In this document: positions 7,473 through 16,176 of the stretch, one piece after another
Numbering within the stretch: position 1 is the first letter of the stretch
How the letters are laid out: each line of letters begins with the position of its first letter
Assembly: GCA_019456255.1 (NCBI GenBank)
Contig: VRUG01000007.1
Location: forward strand, 62,001 to 126,000
Direction of reading: 5' to 3'
Length of the DNA stretch: 64,000 nt
From: Planctomycetota bacterium
GTDB taxonomy: Bacteria > Planctomycetota > Phycisphaerae > Sedimentisphaerales > Anaerobacaceae
Notes under the pieces: model-generated
The model's input: only the letters and a program-made list of their open reading frames with translations
What the model was told of the DNA's origin: nothing
Databases searched by the model: none
Translations under genes and position numbers: made by a program

Positions 7473-8231
7473 ATGGCACTAACTGGTAAACAAAAAGCTG
7501 CAATGCTTCTAATGAGCCTCGACCCCATATCGGCTTGCGAATTACTTAAAGGTGTTGAACCAGATACCGTTCAGGATCTGGCAGTCGAATTAGCATGTCT
7601 TGACGCCGATAGTTGCCGCAATAAGAAGGAACAATTAAAAGTCGCTCAGGACTTTTGCCAGTCACTTCAGATGCAGCAGGAGTTTGAAATAAACACCTTC
7701 CTAAAGGAGATGCTGCGAAGCACTATAGGCCAGAGCAAAACCGAAAATATACAAACACAAATCCAAAGCATACTCAGAAAACATGATTCTATTGCAACTA
7801 AAGACCGAGCTGTTCAAGCCAAATCTGAACTGGCGTTAAGAAAAGTAGCAGTCATTCTTCGAACTCTTGGAAAAGAACTTAGAGACAGCTTACTCGGCGC
7901 AATAAAAGATAAAGATGCCAGTGCCGCCGAAGCCGTAAATAATCTTATGGTACTTTGGGCCGACATCACATTAATTGATGACAGGCCTCTACAGGAAGGA
8001 CTTGAAAATATAGATGCAGAGAAATTGGCACTTGCATTGACTAATGCTGACCAAGCGATCAATGAAAAAATAAGAAACAACATTTCTGAATCTGCAGCAG
8101 CAATGATTGATGAAGAAATATTGCTTATGACTGCTCCTAAAAATGAAGAAATTAAAGATGCCAGAAATGAAGTTGTCGCGGTATTAATAAAAATGAATAA
8201 CAAAGGTAAACTTACCTTTATAGGGGAATAA
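7473..8231 (+). CDS. FliG paralogue lacking the middle domain (FliG2)
   Basis: 252 residues. Residues 1-105 match FliG_N of the preceding gene almost motif for motif (MALTGKQKAAMLLMSLDP versus MALTGRQKAAILLMSLDA). Residues 120-245 match FliG_C (GKELRDSL..., DDRPLQEGLENIDAEKLALALTNADQ). About 80 residues, the EHPQ-bearing FliG_M region that binds FliM, are missing and replaced by a short charged linker. The first 30 bases and the upstream sequence are near copies of the fliG start, showing tandem duplication. It keeps an intact frame and start, so it is probably expressed. Possible roles: an alternative switch subunit or a stator/rotor adaptor; inferred only. Confidence 0.85.
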   Translation: MALTGKQKAAMLLMSLDPISACELLKGVEPDTVQDLAVELACLDADSCRNKKEQLKVAQDFCQSLQMQQEFEINTFLKEMLRSTIGQSKTENIQTQIQSILRKHDSIATKDRAVQAKSELALRKVAVILRTLGKELRDSLLGAIKDKDASAAEAVNNLMVLWADITLIDDRPLQEGLENIDAEKLALALTNADQAINEKIRNNISESAAAMIDEEILLMTAPKNEEIKDARNEVVAVLIKMNNKGKLTFIGE

Positions 8232-8235
8232 TATA

Positions 8236-8817
8236 ATGCCGGAAACACTAACAATCAGCCTTGATAAGTTAATTAACTCTATCAGCGTTTTAGAGAATTA
8301 TACTGGCGGCTTGACAGCTCAATCCCCTGCACAAAACCAGACGGCCCCTGGCTTACAATCATCTGAAAATAATTTGACGCAGAATTTAGAGGCCCAGAAG
8401 AATGACTTCTTGCAATCTTATACCGCGCTTCAAACCACGGTTGATAAACTAAATCAGTTTTATAATGAAATGGTTACTAATCATAAAGAAGAGATTGCTA
8501 AGCTTTCTGTCGAAATCGCAAGAAAAATCCTGGTGCAAAAAGTTCAGGATGGTGACTATGAAGTTGAATCTATTATTAAAGAAGCTCTAAGCAAAGCTCC
8601 CGCTCATCAGGATTTAGTTGTGCATTTGAATCCACAGGACCTTGAACAATGTCAAAATATTATTCAGAAAGATGCTGCATTGTCAGACCTTAAATTTATT
8701 GCCGATGCCAATATAGGCCGTGCAGAATGTCTGCTTGAAACACCTAAAGGCTCCGTCGGGTCATCTATTGACGAAAATCTGAAACAAATCGCAAAAGCTC
8801 TAACGAATGCCGGATAA
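8236..8817 (+). CDS. fliH: Flagellar export ATPase regulator FliH
   Basis: 193 residues. FliH holds the FliI ATPase and links it to the C ring through FliN. The C-terminal half (about 95-193: EEIAKLSVEIARKILVQKV..., VVHLNPQDLEQC..., LIETPKGSVG-like ending) is the FliH/HrpE/V-ATPase E-type domain. The N-terminus is Q/S-rich, as usual. It lies 4 bases after fliG2 and 3 bases before fliI. Its first codons also appear as a remnant in the fliG-fliG2 gap. Confidence 0.9.
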   Translation: MPETLTISLDKLINSISVLENYTGGLTAQSPAQNQTAPGLQSSENNLTQNLEAQKNDFLQSYTALQTTVDKLNQFYNEMVTNHKEEIAKLSVEIARKILVQKVQDGDYEVESIIKEALSKAPAHQDLVVHLNPQDLEQCQNIIQKDAALSDLKFIADANIGRAECLLETPKGSVGSSIDENLKQIAKALTNAG

Positions 8818-8820
8818 TTT

Positions 8821-10233
8821 ATGGATACAGATAAAATCACAAAACCAAAGGTTCAACAAAATAATGTCGGGGCCTCTAATGACAGCTTGATAGACTTTGA
8901 TAAGTTACATTCGGCACTAAACGCTGTTAATTTATTAAACTGTCAAGGCTCTATCGTAAGAGTTACAGGTCTTACAGTAGAATCGACAGGCCCTGTTCTG
9001 GGATTAGGTGAACTATGCAATATTCACCTTCGTGACGGCAAAATGGTGTTAGCTGAAGTCGTTGCCTTTCAGCACCACCATCTTATACTTTTACCGCTCG
9101 AGCATATTGAAGGTATATCGCCCGGCGACGCGGTCACTGCTCATAGCATGCCCCGGTACATTACTTTGAGCGATAATATACTTGGCAGAGTAGTTAACGG
9201 CCTAGGCGAACCCATCGACAACAAAGGCCCGTTAACAGGAACAGACAAAAAGCATCTCGACGCGAGCAGCCCCCCCGCATTGACAAGAAAAAGAATTACT
9301 GAACCATTGGCATTAGGTATAAGGTCGATTGATGGGTTGCTGACCTGTGGACGTGGACAGAGAATCGGCATCTTCGCCGGCAGCGGTGTCGGCAAAAGTG
9401 TCCTTCTCGGAGATATCGCTAACTCAAGTGATGCTTCTGTCAACATTGTAGCATTAATAGGCGAGCGAGGCAGGGAAGTTCGTGAGTTCCTTGAAAACAA
9501 CCTTGGTCCGGAAGGTCTGGCACACAGTGTAGTAATAGTTGCTGCCTCGGACGCACCTCCTATTCAGCGTGTGAAAGCTGCTTTTGTCGCGGTAACTATC
9601 GCAGAATACTTCAGAGACAAAGGTAAAGACGTTTTGTTTATGATGGACTCGCTAACAAGATTTGCCCAAGCACAACGTGAAATAGGCCTGGCTGCCGGTG
9701 AACCGCCTGCCGCTAAAGGCTATTGCCCAAGTGTTTTTTCACTGATGCCAAGACTCATTGAACGTCTTGGATGTTCGGAAAATGGAAGTATTACCGGTAT
9801 CTTGACCGTACTGGTTGAAAATGATGACCTGACCGACCCCGTCGCAGACAGTGCAAGAAGCCTGCTCGACGGGCATATAGTATTGTCGAGGAAATTGGCC
9901 GACAGAGGTCACTTCCCTGCTGTAGATATCCTGGCAAGTGTAAGCCGGCTAATGCCTGCCGTTGTCTCCGAAGAACATAGAATCGCGGCACTAAAACTAA
10001 AGGAAATATACGCAACCTATATTGACGCTGAAGACTTAATAAATATCGGGGCATTTTCTCCGGGAAGTAACCGACGTATCGATGGTGCGATTGCTTTAAT
10101 AGACAAAATCTCAAGTTTTCTTATCCAGCAAATCAGAGAGCGAACAGATTACGAAGAAACTGAAAAACAACTAACTACTATTACCCAATCATGGGATGAA
10201 TTATTGGGTATTAACCTTAAAGTTAAAAATTAG
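8821..10233 (+). CDS. fliI: Flagellar export-specific ATPase FliI
   Basis: 470 residues, family length. It forms the hexameric ATPase under the export gate. It has the F1-beta-like N-terminal barrel, Walker A GSGVGKS at 187-193, a Walker B strand (VLFMMDSLTRFAQAQREIGLAAGEPPAAKGYCPS) and the DPVADSARSLLDGHIVLSR segment typical of FliI. It is tightly packed between fliH and fliJ, its two soluble partners. Confidence 0.97.
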   Translation: MDTDKITKPKVQQNNVGASNDSLIDFDKLHSALNAVNLLNCQGSIVRVTGLTVESTGPVLGLGELCNIHLRDGKMVLAEVVAFQHHHLILLPLEHIEGISPGDAVTAHSMPRYITLSDNILGRVVNGLGEPIDNKGPLTGTDKKHLDASSPPALTRKRITEPLALGIRSIDGLLTCGRGQRIGIFAGSGVGKSVLLGDIANSSDASVNIVALIGERGREVREFLENNLGPEGLAHSVVIVAASDAPPIQRVKAAFVAVTIAEYFRDKGKDVLFMMDSLTRFAQAQREIGLAAGEPPAAKGYCPSVFSLMPRLIERLGCSENGSITGILTVLVENDDLTDPVADSARSLLDGHIVLSRKLADRGHFPAVDILASVSRLMPAVVSEEHRIAALKLKEIYATYIDAEDLINIGAFSPGSNRRIDGAIALIDKISSFLIQQIRERTDYEETEKQLTTITQSWDELLGINLKVKN

Positions 10234-10240
10234 AATATAA

Positions 10241-10711
10241 ATGAAACGGTTTGCGTGGCGACTACAAAGAGTTCTTGACATAAAAACAAAGGAAGCGCAG
10301 AAAAAAAAAGGTGAATTGCTCGAAATTACTGAAAAACTGGCGCAAACTCGAAGCGAATTATTGAAACAGAAAATAATATTAAGGGAGTTAATAGAAAATA
10401 TAACAAAAGTAAATCCGACAAAACGCATGGGTATCCAGGAATTCTTTTTGAAATCATCTACAACAAATGATGAACTCATCAAAAAACTTGATTTTAAAAT
10501 AATCGAACTTGAGATGTTGAAAAAAAACAAAATTGCTGAAGTTATAAAAGTCAGAAAATTCAGGAAAGGTTTAGAGAAATTGAGAGATGAAGCAAAAATA
10601 CAATTCATAAAGGAACAGGAAAAACTCGAACAGGCACAGGATGACGAAAAAACTACTATGCGATTTGCACGAAAAATAATGCATAAAGAAAAAGCTAAGT
10701 CGTTTAACTAA
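10241..10711 (+). CDS. fliJ: Flagellar export chaperone/ATPase stalk FliJ
   Basis: 156 residues, almost wholly coiled coil and lysine/glutamate-rich, starting MKRFAWRLQRVLDIKTKEAQ, which fits the FliJ family start (F-x-hydrophobic-L-x-x-VLxh+). FliJ sits in the FliI ring like the gamma subunit and contacts FlhA. Sequence conservation in this family is low; position directly after fliI makes the call firm. Confidence 0.85.
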   Translation: MKRFAWRLQRVLDIKTKEAQKKKGELLEITEKLAQTRSELLKQKIILRELIENITKVNPTKRMGIQEFFLKSSTTNDELIKKLDFKIIELEMLKKNKIAEVIKVRKFRKGLEKLRDEAKIQFIKEQEKLEQAQDDEKTTMRFARKIMHKEKAKSFN

Positions 10712-10744
10712 TAATAACCTACAAAGCCAATAAGGAGATAAAAA

Positions 10745-11431
10745 GTGAGCAAGAAACTAATCATTATAGCAGCTGGGGCAGGATTATTAAGTTTTGCCGC
10801 CGCATTTGCCATTGCATGGCTTACTAAGCCAACTGTAGAAACTCCGGAAACTGCTGTCTCGCAGGCCGCTGTTAGCCAGGAGGATATGTTCAAATTAACG
10901 CCATCAACTATAGCTGATGCTTCCCCTGGTACCACAGGTAATATGAAAAAAGCTATGACAGAGAAGCAGCTTAAAAATCTTGTTTATGAGGTACGCGAAA
11001 AAATACATGAATACGACAGCAGGCTAAAATCTCTCAAAACCAGAGAGAAAAGGATAGAGACTGCTCAGGGTATGCTGAAAAATGACATCAACGAACTGAA
11101 CAACCTGCGCGTTGAACTTGCTTCAACCATCATCACTATCAAAAACGAACGTGACAAATTAGACAAAAGCAGGATTGAAATTGCAAGAACTGAAAAGAAC
11201 AATCTCGTTTCCATCGCTGCCACTTATGACAAAATGGAAGCCGAAGCAGCAGGAAAAATACTTGCTAACATTAGCCTGACTCAAACTGACAGCGAAAATG
11301 ATGCGGTTAAAATTCTTTATTATATGAGCGAAAGAGCAAAAGCTAAACTTTTAGCACAGATGTCTACAACAGAACCTGAACTTGCCGCGTTCTTATGCAG
11401 GAAATTAAAACAAATAATTGTGAAAGAATAA
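10745..11431 (+). CDS. MotE-like membrane-anchored coiled-coil protein
   Basis: 228 residues from a GTG start with AAGGAG 7 bases upstream. One N-terminal transmembrane helix (about 5-27) precedes a periplasmic-type low-complexity stretch, a long coiled coil (about 70-150) and a small helical C-terminal region (TYDKMEAEAAGKILANIS...AKAKLLAQM) resembling the MgtE N-terminal fold found in MotE proteins. MotE homologues sit between fliJ and the stator genes in many bacteria and help FlgI/stator assembly. Here the gene is in exactly that position, 4 bases before motA. Function is inferred from this. Confidence 0.65.
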   Translation: MSKKLIIIAAGAGLLSFAAAFAIAWLTKPTVETPETAVSQAAVSQEDMFKLTPSTIADASPGTTGNMKKAMTEKQLKNLVYEVREKIHEYDSRLKSLKTREKRIETAQGMLKNDINELNNLRVELASTIITIKNERDKLDKSRIEIARTEKNNLVSIAATYDKMEAEAAGKILANISLTQTDSENDAVKILYYMSERAKAKLLAQMSTTEPELAAFLCRKLKQIIVKE

Positions 11432-11435
11432 CACT

Positions 11436-12206
11436 ATGGATATCGCAACAATTGTAGGCATATTATTTGGTCTTGTAGTTATAATCGGCTCGATTATCGC
11501 TGGCGGAGGCGCTAGGATGTTTCTTCATGTACCCTCTTTGGCAATAACAATGGGCGGTATGTTATGTGCTACACTTATTCATTTCTCCCTGCCTCAATTC
11601 CTGAGCATATTTTCAATCGTAAAGAAAACTATTATTACCAAAATACCTTCTCAGACAGAACTGATACAACAAATGGTAAATTATGCTGCTATTAACAGAC
11701 GCGATGGCGCTTTAGCTTTGGAAGAAGAAATCCACAAAGTTAGCGACCTGTTTTTAATCAAGGGTCTGCAGATGCTTGTTGACGGCCAGGAAAGCGATAA
11801 CATTCGTGACATGATGGCATTAGAAATCCAATATCTTCAGGAGCGTCATTCAACCGGCAAAAAAATTCTGGAGTTTATGGGCGCATCGGCTCCTGCCTTT
11901 GGAATGATAGGTACTCTTATAGGCCTGGTGCAAATGCTGAGAAATCTTTCGTCTCCGGAATCAATCGGTGCTGGAATGGCCGTTGCGTTACTCACCACTT
12001 TTTATGGCGCCTTCGCTGCAAATCTTCTCTTCATACCTCTGGCTGGCAAACTTGGCATTTACTCAAAGGCTGAAACCACTGCAATGGAAATGATTACAGA
12101 GGGTGTCTGCTCTATTGCACAAGGTGAAAACCCAACCATTGTACGTGAAAAAATGCAGGCCTTTGTCTCGCAAGGCAGGAGAGAAGAAATTAAGGCTAAT
12201 ATCTAA
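11436..12206 (+). CDS. motA: Flagellar stator protein MotA
   Basis: 256 residues with four transmembrane helices (two near the N-terminus, two at about 145-210). The large cytoplasmic loop carries charged residues in NRRDGALALEEE, corresponding to the FliG-contacting region. GASAPAFGMIGTLIGLVQML and TTFYGAFAANLLFIPLAGKL are the conserved MotA/TolQ/ExbB helices with their prolines. MotA with MotB forms the ion-driven stator. motB1 starts at the base after its stop. Confidence 0.95.
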   Translation: MDIATIVGILFGLVVIIGSIIAGGGARMFLHVPSLAITMGGMLCATLIHFSLPQFLSIFSIVKKTIITKIPSQTELIQQMVNYAAINRRDGALALEEEIHKVSDLFLIKGLQMLVDGQESDNIRDMMALEIQYLQERHSTGKKILEFMGASAPAFGMIGTLIGLVQMLRNLSSPESIGAGMAVALLTTFYGAFAANLLFIPLAGKLGIYSKAETTAMEMITEGVCSIAQGENPTIVREKMQAFVSQGRREEIKANI

Positions 12207-12881
12207 ATGGGACGCCCAAGAAGACAGCCTGAGCCTGAGGTGGAACAAGGTGCGCCGGAATGGATGGTCACTTTTAGTGACTGTATGACGCTCCTACTTA
12301 CTTTTTTTGTCCTGCTTTTAAGCTTCTCCTCTTTTGATGAACAGGTCTTCAAAAAATTAGAAGTCATCTTCTCAGCCGAAATGTCTACTATTACCAAGAA
12401 AAAAATCAAAGATAAGGCCTCATTTATGAAGACTACTTTACTTCAACAGGGCAAAAAAATCAAACAAGGAAGCGAAAAGGCCACGTTAATTACCGGAGAC
12501 AAAAAAGGTTCCAAAAAAGAATCTGACTTTGAAGACTTTCGCAGAAAAAAAGTTTTTTCCGTACCATCAAAAGATATTTTCTGGGGTAGAGGTTCAGTCA
12601 TGACCGCTAAAGGCCAAAAAATACTTTCCACCGTAGCGCTATACCTAAAAGAAATGCCCAACAAAATAGTCATCAGCGAAAACGCTCAGGGCATGGATGA
12701 CGAAACTGGTAAACGCTATGGACTCCATCGAGCATGGGTAGTTATGAACCACCTTGTAGATAAACATAATGTTGACAAAGCAAAATTCAGTATATCTGCA
12801 ACAAGCACTATCGCTAACACGCAAGCAAGCGATGAGCGAAATCTTGAGATTGTCCTTTTGGAACGGAGTATTTGCAATTGA
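12207..12881 (+). CDS. motB: Flagellar stator protein MotB, copy 1
   Basis: 224 residues. The single transmembrane helix (about 19-41) contains the ion-carrying aspartate D25 in WMVTFSDCMTLLLTFFVLLLSF. A lysine-rich plug/linker follows. The C-terminus is an OmpA-like peptidoglycan-binding domain (about 115-220) with GLHRAWVVMNHLV, a loose version of the LSxxRAxxV helix, and DERNLEI near the end. It directly follows motA and is followed by a second motB with 4 overlapping bases. Confidence 0.9.
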   Translation: MGRPRRQPEPEVEQGAPEWMVTFSDCMTLLLTFFVLLLSFSSFDEQVFKKLEVIFSAEMSTITKKKIKDKASFMKTTLLQQGKKIKQGSEKATLITGDKKGSKKESDFEDFRRKKVFSVPSKDIFWGRGSVMTAKGQKILSTVALYLKEMPNKIVISENAQGMDDETGKRYGLHRAWVVMNHLVDKHNVDKAKFSISATSTIANTQASDERNLEIVLLERSICN

Positions 12882-13615
12882 GACCTAAGCCACGAAAAGT
12901 ACAAGAAAGCAACGGTCCAAAAGTCCCGGCATATATTGTTACATTCTCTGACATGGTGACATTGCTTCTGACTTTTTTTGTAATGCTTTTGAGCCTGGCA
13001 CAGGTACTGGACCCTGAAATGGAGAACAAGGGGCGTGACTCCTTTGCGCAATCTATAAGAAATTTCGGGCTCGGAGCCCTTTTGGGCAAAGCAACAACTG
13101 CCGACTTCGGCAGTACCAAAATAAAATATGCTATTAAGAGTCCTGACGAAAAAGAGCATGGCAGAACAATTGACGCAATGGAAGAAGATATTCGAAGAAT
13201 ATTTAAAAAGGTAGACCGCGCCGTAGAAACACGCCCTTCTGAAATAGTTTCAAAGAAAACTGATTTTTCTGTCACCAATATTAGATTCCCACCAGGCCAG
13301 ACAAGCCTAAATGAATCTTCAAAACAGTTCCTAACTCAATTTGTAGAAGACTTAAAGCAAAATACCGAGGCAGGTGCTATAAAATTGTATGTGCTTGGTC
13401 TGGCAGCAAATGAAAAAGGATGGGAAAAACAATGGATTACTTCGGCTCTTCGGGCGCAAGCCGTCGAAGCTTTCCTCTCAAATATCATTGACCAAAAACT
13501 CCACTGGCCCGTTTATTCCTGGGGTGCTGCAAGCGGCGGAGACTGGGTCAAAGCAGACACCCCTATATATGAAGGCTCACATATCCTAATTGCCATTCTA
13601 AGACAGGACCAGTGA
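12878..13615 (+). CDS. Flagellar stator protein MotB, copy 2
   Basis: About 245 residues. Start chosen at TTG 12878, in a TTGA overlap with the motB1 stop and 9 bases after GGAG; TTG 12872 is an alternative too close to that site. The helix (AYIVTFSDMVTLLLTFFVMLLSLAQ) again places aspartate at residue 25. The C-terminal OmpA-like domain is clearly divergent from copy 1 (FPPGQTSLNESSKQFL..., TSALRAQAVEAFLSNI). Both copies keep the key aspartate, so a mixed MotA-MotB1/MotB2 stator or two alternative stators are possible. Confidence 0.88.
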   Translation: MRPKPRKVQESNGPKVPAYIVTFSDMVTLLLTFFVMLLSLAQVLDPEMENKGRDSFAQSIRNFGLGALLGKATTADFGSTKIKYAIKSPDEKEHGRTIDAMEEDIRRIFKKVDRAVETRPSEIVSKKTDFSVTNIRFPPGQTSLNESSKQFLTQFVEDLKQNTEAGAIKLYVLGLAANEKGWEKQWITSALRAQAVEAFLSNIIDQKLHWPVYSWGAASGGDWVKADTPIYEGSHILIAILRQDQ

Positions 13616-13746
13616 GTTTCCCTAATCAGCTAAGACCGCTTTTTGTGTCGCGGTAATATTTCATTTTGTCAGATTTTACGACATCTTTTGCTCAACCTGT
13701 CCACCAAAAACCCTTTAATCGTCCATTTAGGGCTATTTTCCTATTT

Positions 13747-13762
13747 AGGCACGCTTTTTGCT
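13747..13762 (+). promoter_or_regulatory. Sigma-54 promoter of fliO-fliP-fliQ-fliR-flhB
   Basis: AGGCACGCTTTTTGCT matches the consensus apart from its first base and keeps GG-N10-GC. It lies in the 189-base gap after motB2, giving a start near 13773. This suggests that the export-gate genes form a second transcription unit and places the fliO start codon downstream of 13773. Confidence 0.7.
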
Positions 13763-13804
13763 CTAACACTTATGGTAACTATTAAATGTTTGGTGAATAT
13801 TAAA

Positions 13805-14260
13805 GTGCTAAAAAACAGGAAAAAAGTCGTCGCGGCTTTACTCGCTATTGCTTTTTGCATAGCGGGCACTCTATGCCGCGCTGAATCAGTTCAGATAGAG
13901 CCTGAGAAAACAAATTTCCAAAACTCTACTCTATTTTCTTCAAATGACCCTAATTTAGGCCTTGGCTCAAGTAAAGGTGCCGGCACAACAGAGCTGTTTT
14001 ACAAATCAATGACGGCAGTTGTGTTCGTCATTGTTTTAGGCATAGCTGCTGTTTATGTCTCAAAGAAGTTTCTTCCAAAAATAACAAACCTGTCTGGCAA
14101 AAAAATTAAAATTGTTGAGACTCTAAATTTCGGAACACGTAAAGCATTGCACCTGGTTAAAATCGGTGACAAACATCTTTTGATAGCAAGCACCGCAGAA
14201 AACATCACTAAGTTAGACGATGTAACTGATGCTATGTCTGATTCGTTACAGGAAAATTAA
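13805..14260 (+). CDS. fliO: Flagellar biosynthesis protein FliO
   Basis: 151 residues from a GTG with GGTG 9 bases upstream. The frame is open back to 13643, but the promoter at 13747 and a classical signal peptide starting MLKNRKKVVAALLAIAFCIAGTLCRA support this start. A second transmembrane helix (MTAVVFVIVLGIAAVYVSKKF) precedes the FliO cytoplasmic domain (KIKIVETLNFGTRKALHLVKIGDKHLLIAST). FliO helps FliP assemble in the export gate. fliP follows after 5 bases. Confidence 0.82.
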   Translation: MLKNRKKVVAALLAIAFCIAGTLCRAESVQIEPEKTNFQNSTLFSSNDPNLGLGSSKGAGTTELFYKSMTAVVFVIVLGIAAVYVSKKFLPKITNLSGKKIKIVETLNFGTRKALHLVKIGDKHLLIASTAENITKLDDVTDAMSDSLQEN

Positions 14261-14265
14261 TTGGA

Positions 14266-15078
14266 ATGAAAATGGTTACGAAAATTATCAAAATCTTATT
14301 TTTAGTTTCGATTTTTCTATTATTTACACACTCAGCTTTCGGTCAGGAAGAAGGGATCTCAGCTAACGATGCTGTCAGCAGAGCTGTCCCAAGTGTCGGC
14401 GACCTGATGACAATTATCGATAAAGCAGCCACAGATGCAACAGAGGGCAAAGACTGGTCAACACCTATCAAACTGGTAATCATATTTACAGGTCTGGCAA
14501 TACTGCCAAGTCTGATGGTAATGATGACTTCCTTTACGAGAATCGTCATAGTACTTTCCTTTGTTCGTCGCGCTTTGGGCACCCAAACTATACCTCCAAA
14601 TATTGCTATCATGGGCTTAGCTTTATTTCTGACACTTTATACGATGGCTCCAACTTTCAGCAGGATAAACGAAAACTCTATCCAGCCATATCTTGCGGAT
14701 GAAATTGATTTTCAGAACGCCGGAATCAAGGCCGGTGACAGCATTAAGGGATTTATGCTTCGCCAAACCAGAGAAGCAGACCTTACTATCTTTGTACAAA
14801 TGGCAAAAATTCCCAAGCCTAAAAGCCCAGGTGAACTCGGACTACATATCATTGTACCGGCATTTATAATAAGCGAATTTAGAACCGCATTTGAAATAGG
14901 CTGCCTGTTATTTATCCCATTCCTGCTAATTGACCTGGTCATAGCGAGTGTTCTGTTAAGTGCAGGCATGATGATGCTGCCGCCAATTATGATATCACTT
15001 CCTTTTAAACTTATTTTATTTATCCTCGTCGATGGATGGGGACTACTCGCAAAAAGTCTTAGCATGAGTTTTAAGTGA
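14266..15078 (+). CDS. fliP: Flagellar export gate protein FliP
   Basis: 270 residues with a cleavable signal peptide (KILFLVSIFLLFTHSAFG) and four further transmembrane segments. The segments LVIIFTGLAILPSLMVMMTSFTRIVIVLSFVRRALGTQTIPPN and VPAFIISEFRTAFEIGCLLFIPFLLIDLVIASVLLSAGMMMLPP are FliP signatures. FliP forms the pentameric core of the type III export channel with FliQ and FliR, encoded next. Confidence 0.97.
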   Translation: MKMVTKIIKILFLVSIFLLFTHSAFGQEEGISANDAVSRAVPSVGDLMTIIDKAATDATEGKDWSTPIKLVIIFTGLAILPSLMVMMTSFTRIVIVLSFVRRALGTQTIPPNIAIMGLALFLTLYTMAPTFSRINENSIQPYLADEIDFQNAGIKAGDSIKGFMLRQTREADLTIFVQMAKIPKPKSPGELGLHIIVPAFIISEFRTAFEIGCLLFIPFLLIDLVIASVLLSAGMMMLPPIMISLPFKLILFILVDGWGLLAKSLSMSFK

Positions 15079-15105
15079 TATAGCAGATTATTTTAAGGAT
15101 TAGAT

Positions 15106-15375
15106 ATGGATACCAGTTTTGTCCTCTATCTCGGAAGGCATATGCTCGAAACTGCTCTGATTGTCTCTGCTCCGATTCTACTGACCTGCATGGTCGTCGG
15201 TATTTTCATAACCTTGTTCCAGACTGTTACGTCAATACGTGATATGACCTTGACCATTGTCCCCAAACTCTTAGCCGTCGGCGCTGTTACCTTAATTTTC
15301 GGCGGATGGATGCTTGAGATATTGCTCAGGTTCACAAATGAAATTTTCAGCTATATCCAGAATATAGGACACTAA
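15106..15375 (+). CDS. fliQ: Flagellar export gate protein FliQ
   Basis: 89 residues, family length, two transmembrane helices forming a hairpin (about 15-37 and 52-75). TCMVVGIFITLFQTVTSIRDMTLTIVPKLLAVG carries the conserved Q-x-x-TxI motif. It wraps the FliP-FliR channel. TAAGGAT lies before the ATG. Confidence 0.96.
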   Translation: MDTSFVLYLGRHMLETALIVSAPILLTCMVVGIFITLFQTVTSIRDMTLTIVPKLLAVGAVTLIFGGWMLEILLRFTNEIFSYIQNIGH

Positions 15376-15378
15376 TCT

Positions 15379-16131
15379 ATGGACCTGATAATCGAAAAAC
15401 TTCTCAGTTTTGTAATGGTATTGACAAGGATATCAGCATTTTTTTTAGTAGCGCCTATCTTTAGCTGGAAAACTATACCGGTTAGAACTAAAGCCGCTAT
15501 GACAATCTTGTTGTCGATTTTCTTTGCAACAATAATGCCCGCACCTATAAGTACAAAAAATGCACCAATACTAAAAGTCATTTTATTACTGAGCAATGAA
15601 GCTATCTACGGACTTGCTTTAGGCCTGATAGTTGTCCTCATATTTACAGCTGTCAGTTTAGGTGGACGAATTATCGAACGCCAAATGGGTTTGGCTATGG
15701 CACAAACCCTAAATCCACTAACAGGAGAACAAGGCCAACCTCTTGGAGTGCTTCTGGAAATATTATTTATACTTATGTTTTTAAGTGCCAATGGACATCA
15801 TTTATTCTTACTAATTATTTCCAAAAGCTACCAGGCCTTCCCTGCCGGAACTATGCCAACTATCGCTACTTTAACCTTAGGGGTAACTAAAGCCAGTTCT
15901 ATGTTGTTGATAGCAGGACTTAGAATAGCTGCTCCTATCATGGCAGCATTTCTTATTTTAATGGTAGCACTGGCTGTCTTAGCACGCATTGCCCCGGAAA
16001 TGAATATACTTTTCATCAGCATGTCGATGCGTGTTGCGCTAGGCTTTATAATGGTTATTTTATTTTTGCCTTTAATAACTGATTTTATTGGTGAGTTTAC
16101 AGACTGGATGGGCAAACTGCTGCCATTGTGA
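15379..16131 (+). CDS. fliR: Flagellar export gate protein FliR
   Basis: 250 residues with six or more hydrophobic segments. LTRISAFFLVAPIFSWKTIPVRTKAAMTILLS and GGRIIERQMGLAMAQTLNPLTGEQGQPLG are FliR signatures. It completes the FliP-FliQ-FliR channel; the gene starts 3 bases after fliQ. flhB follows 45 bases later. Confidence 0.96.
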   Translation: MDLIIEKLLSFVMVLTRISAFFLVAPIFSWKTIPVRTKAAMTILLSIFFATIMPAPISTKNAPILKVILLLSNEAIYGLALGLIVVLIFTAVSLGGRIIERQMGLAMAQTLNPLTGEQGQPLGVLLEILFILMFLSANGHHLFLLIISKSYQAFPAGTMPTIATLTLGVTKASSMLLIAGLRIAAPIMAAFLILMVALAVLARIAPEMNILFISMSMRVALGFIMVILFLPLITDFIGEFTDWMGKLLPL

Positions 16132-16176
16132 CACAAAGAAAATATAAAAGTTATAACTTATTGACAGGTACTTTAA

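Noticed and set aside
13632-13655. ACCGC...GCGGT hairpin as a terminator after motB2
   Set aside because: The stem is only 5 bp with a 10-base loop and no T-run follows; too weak to call.
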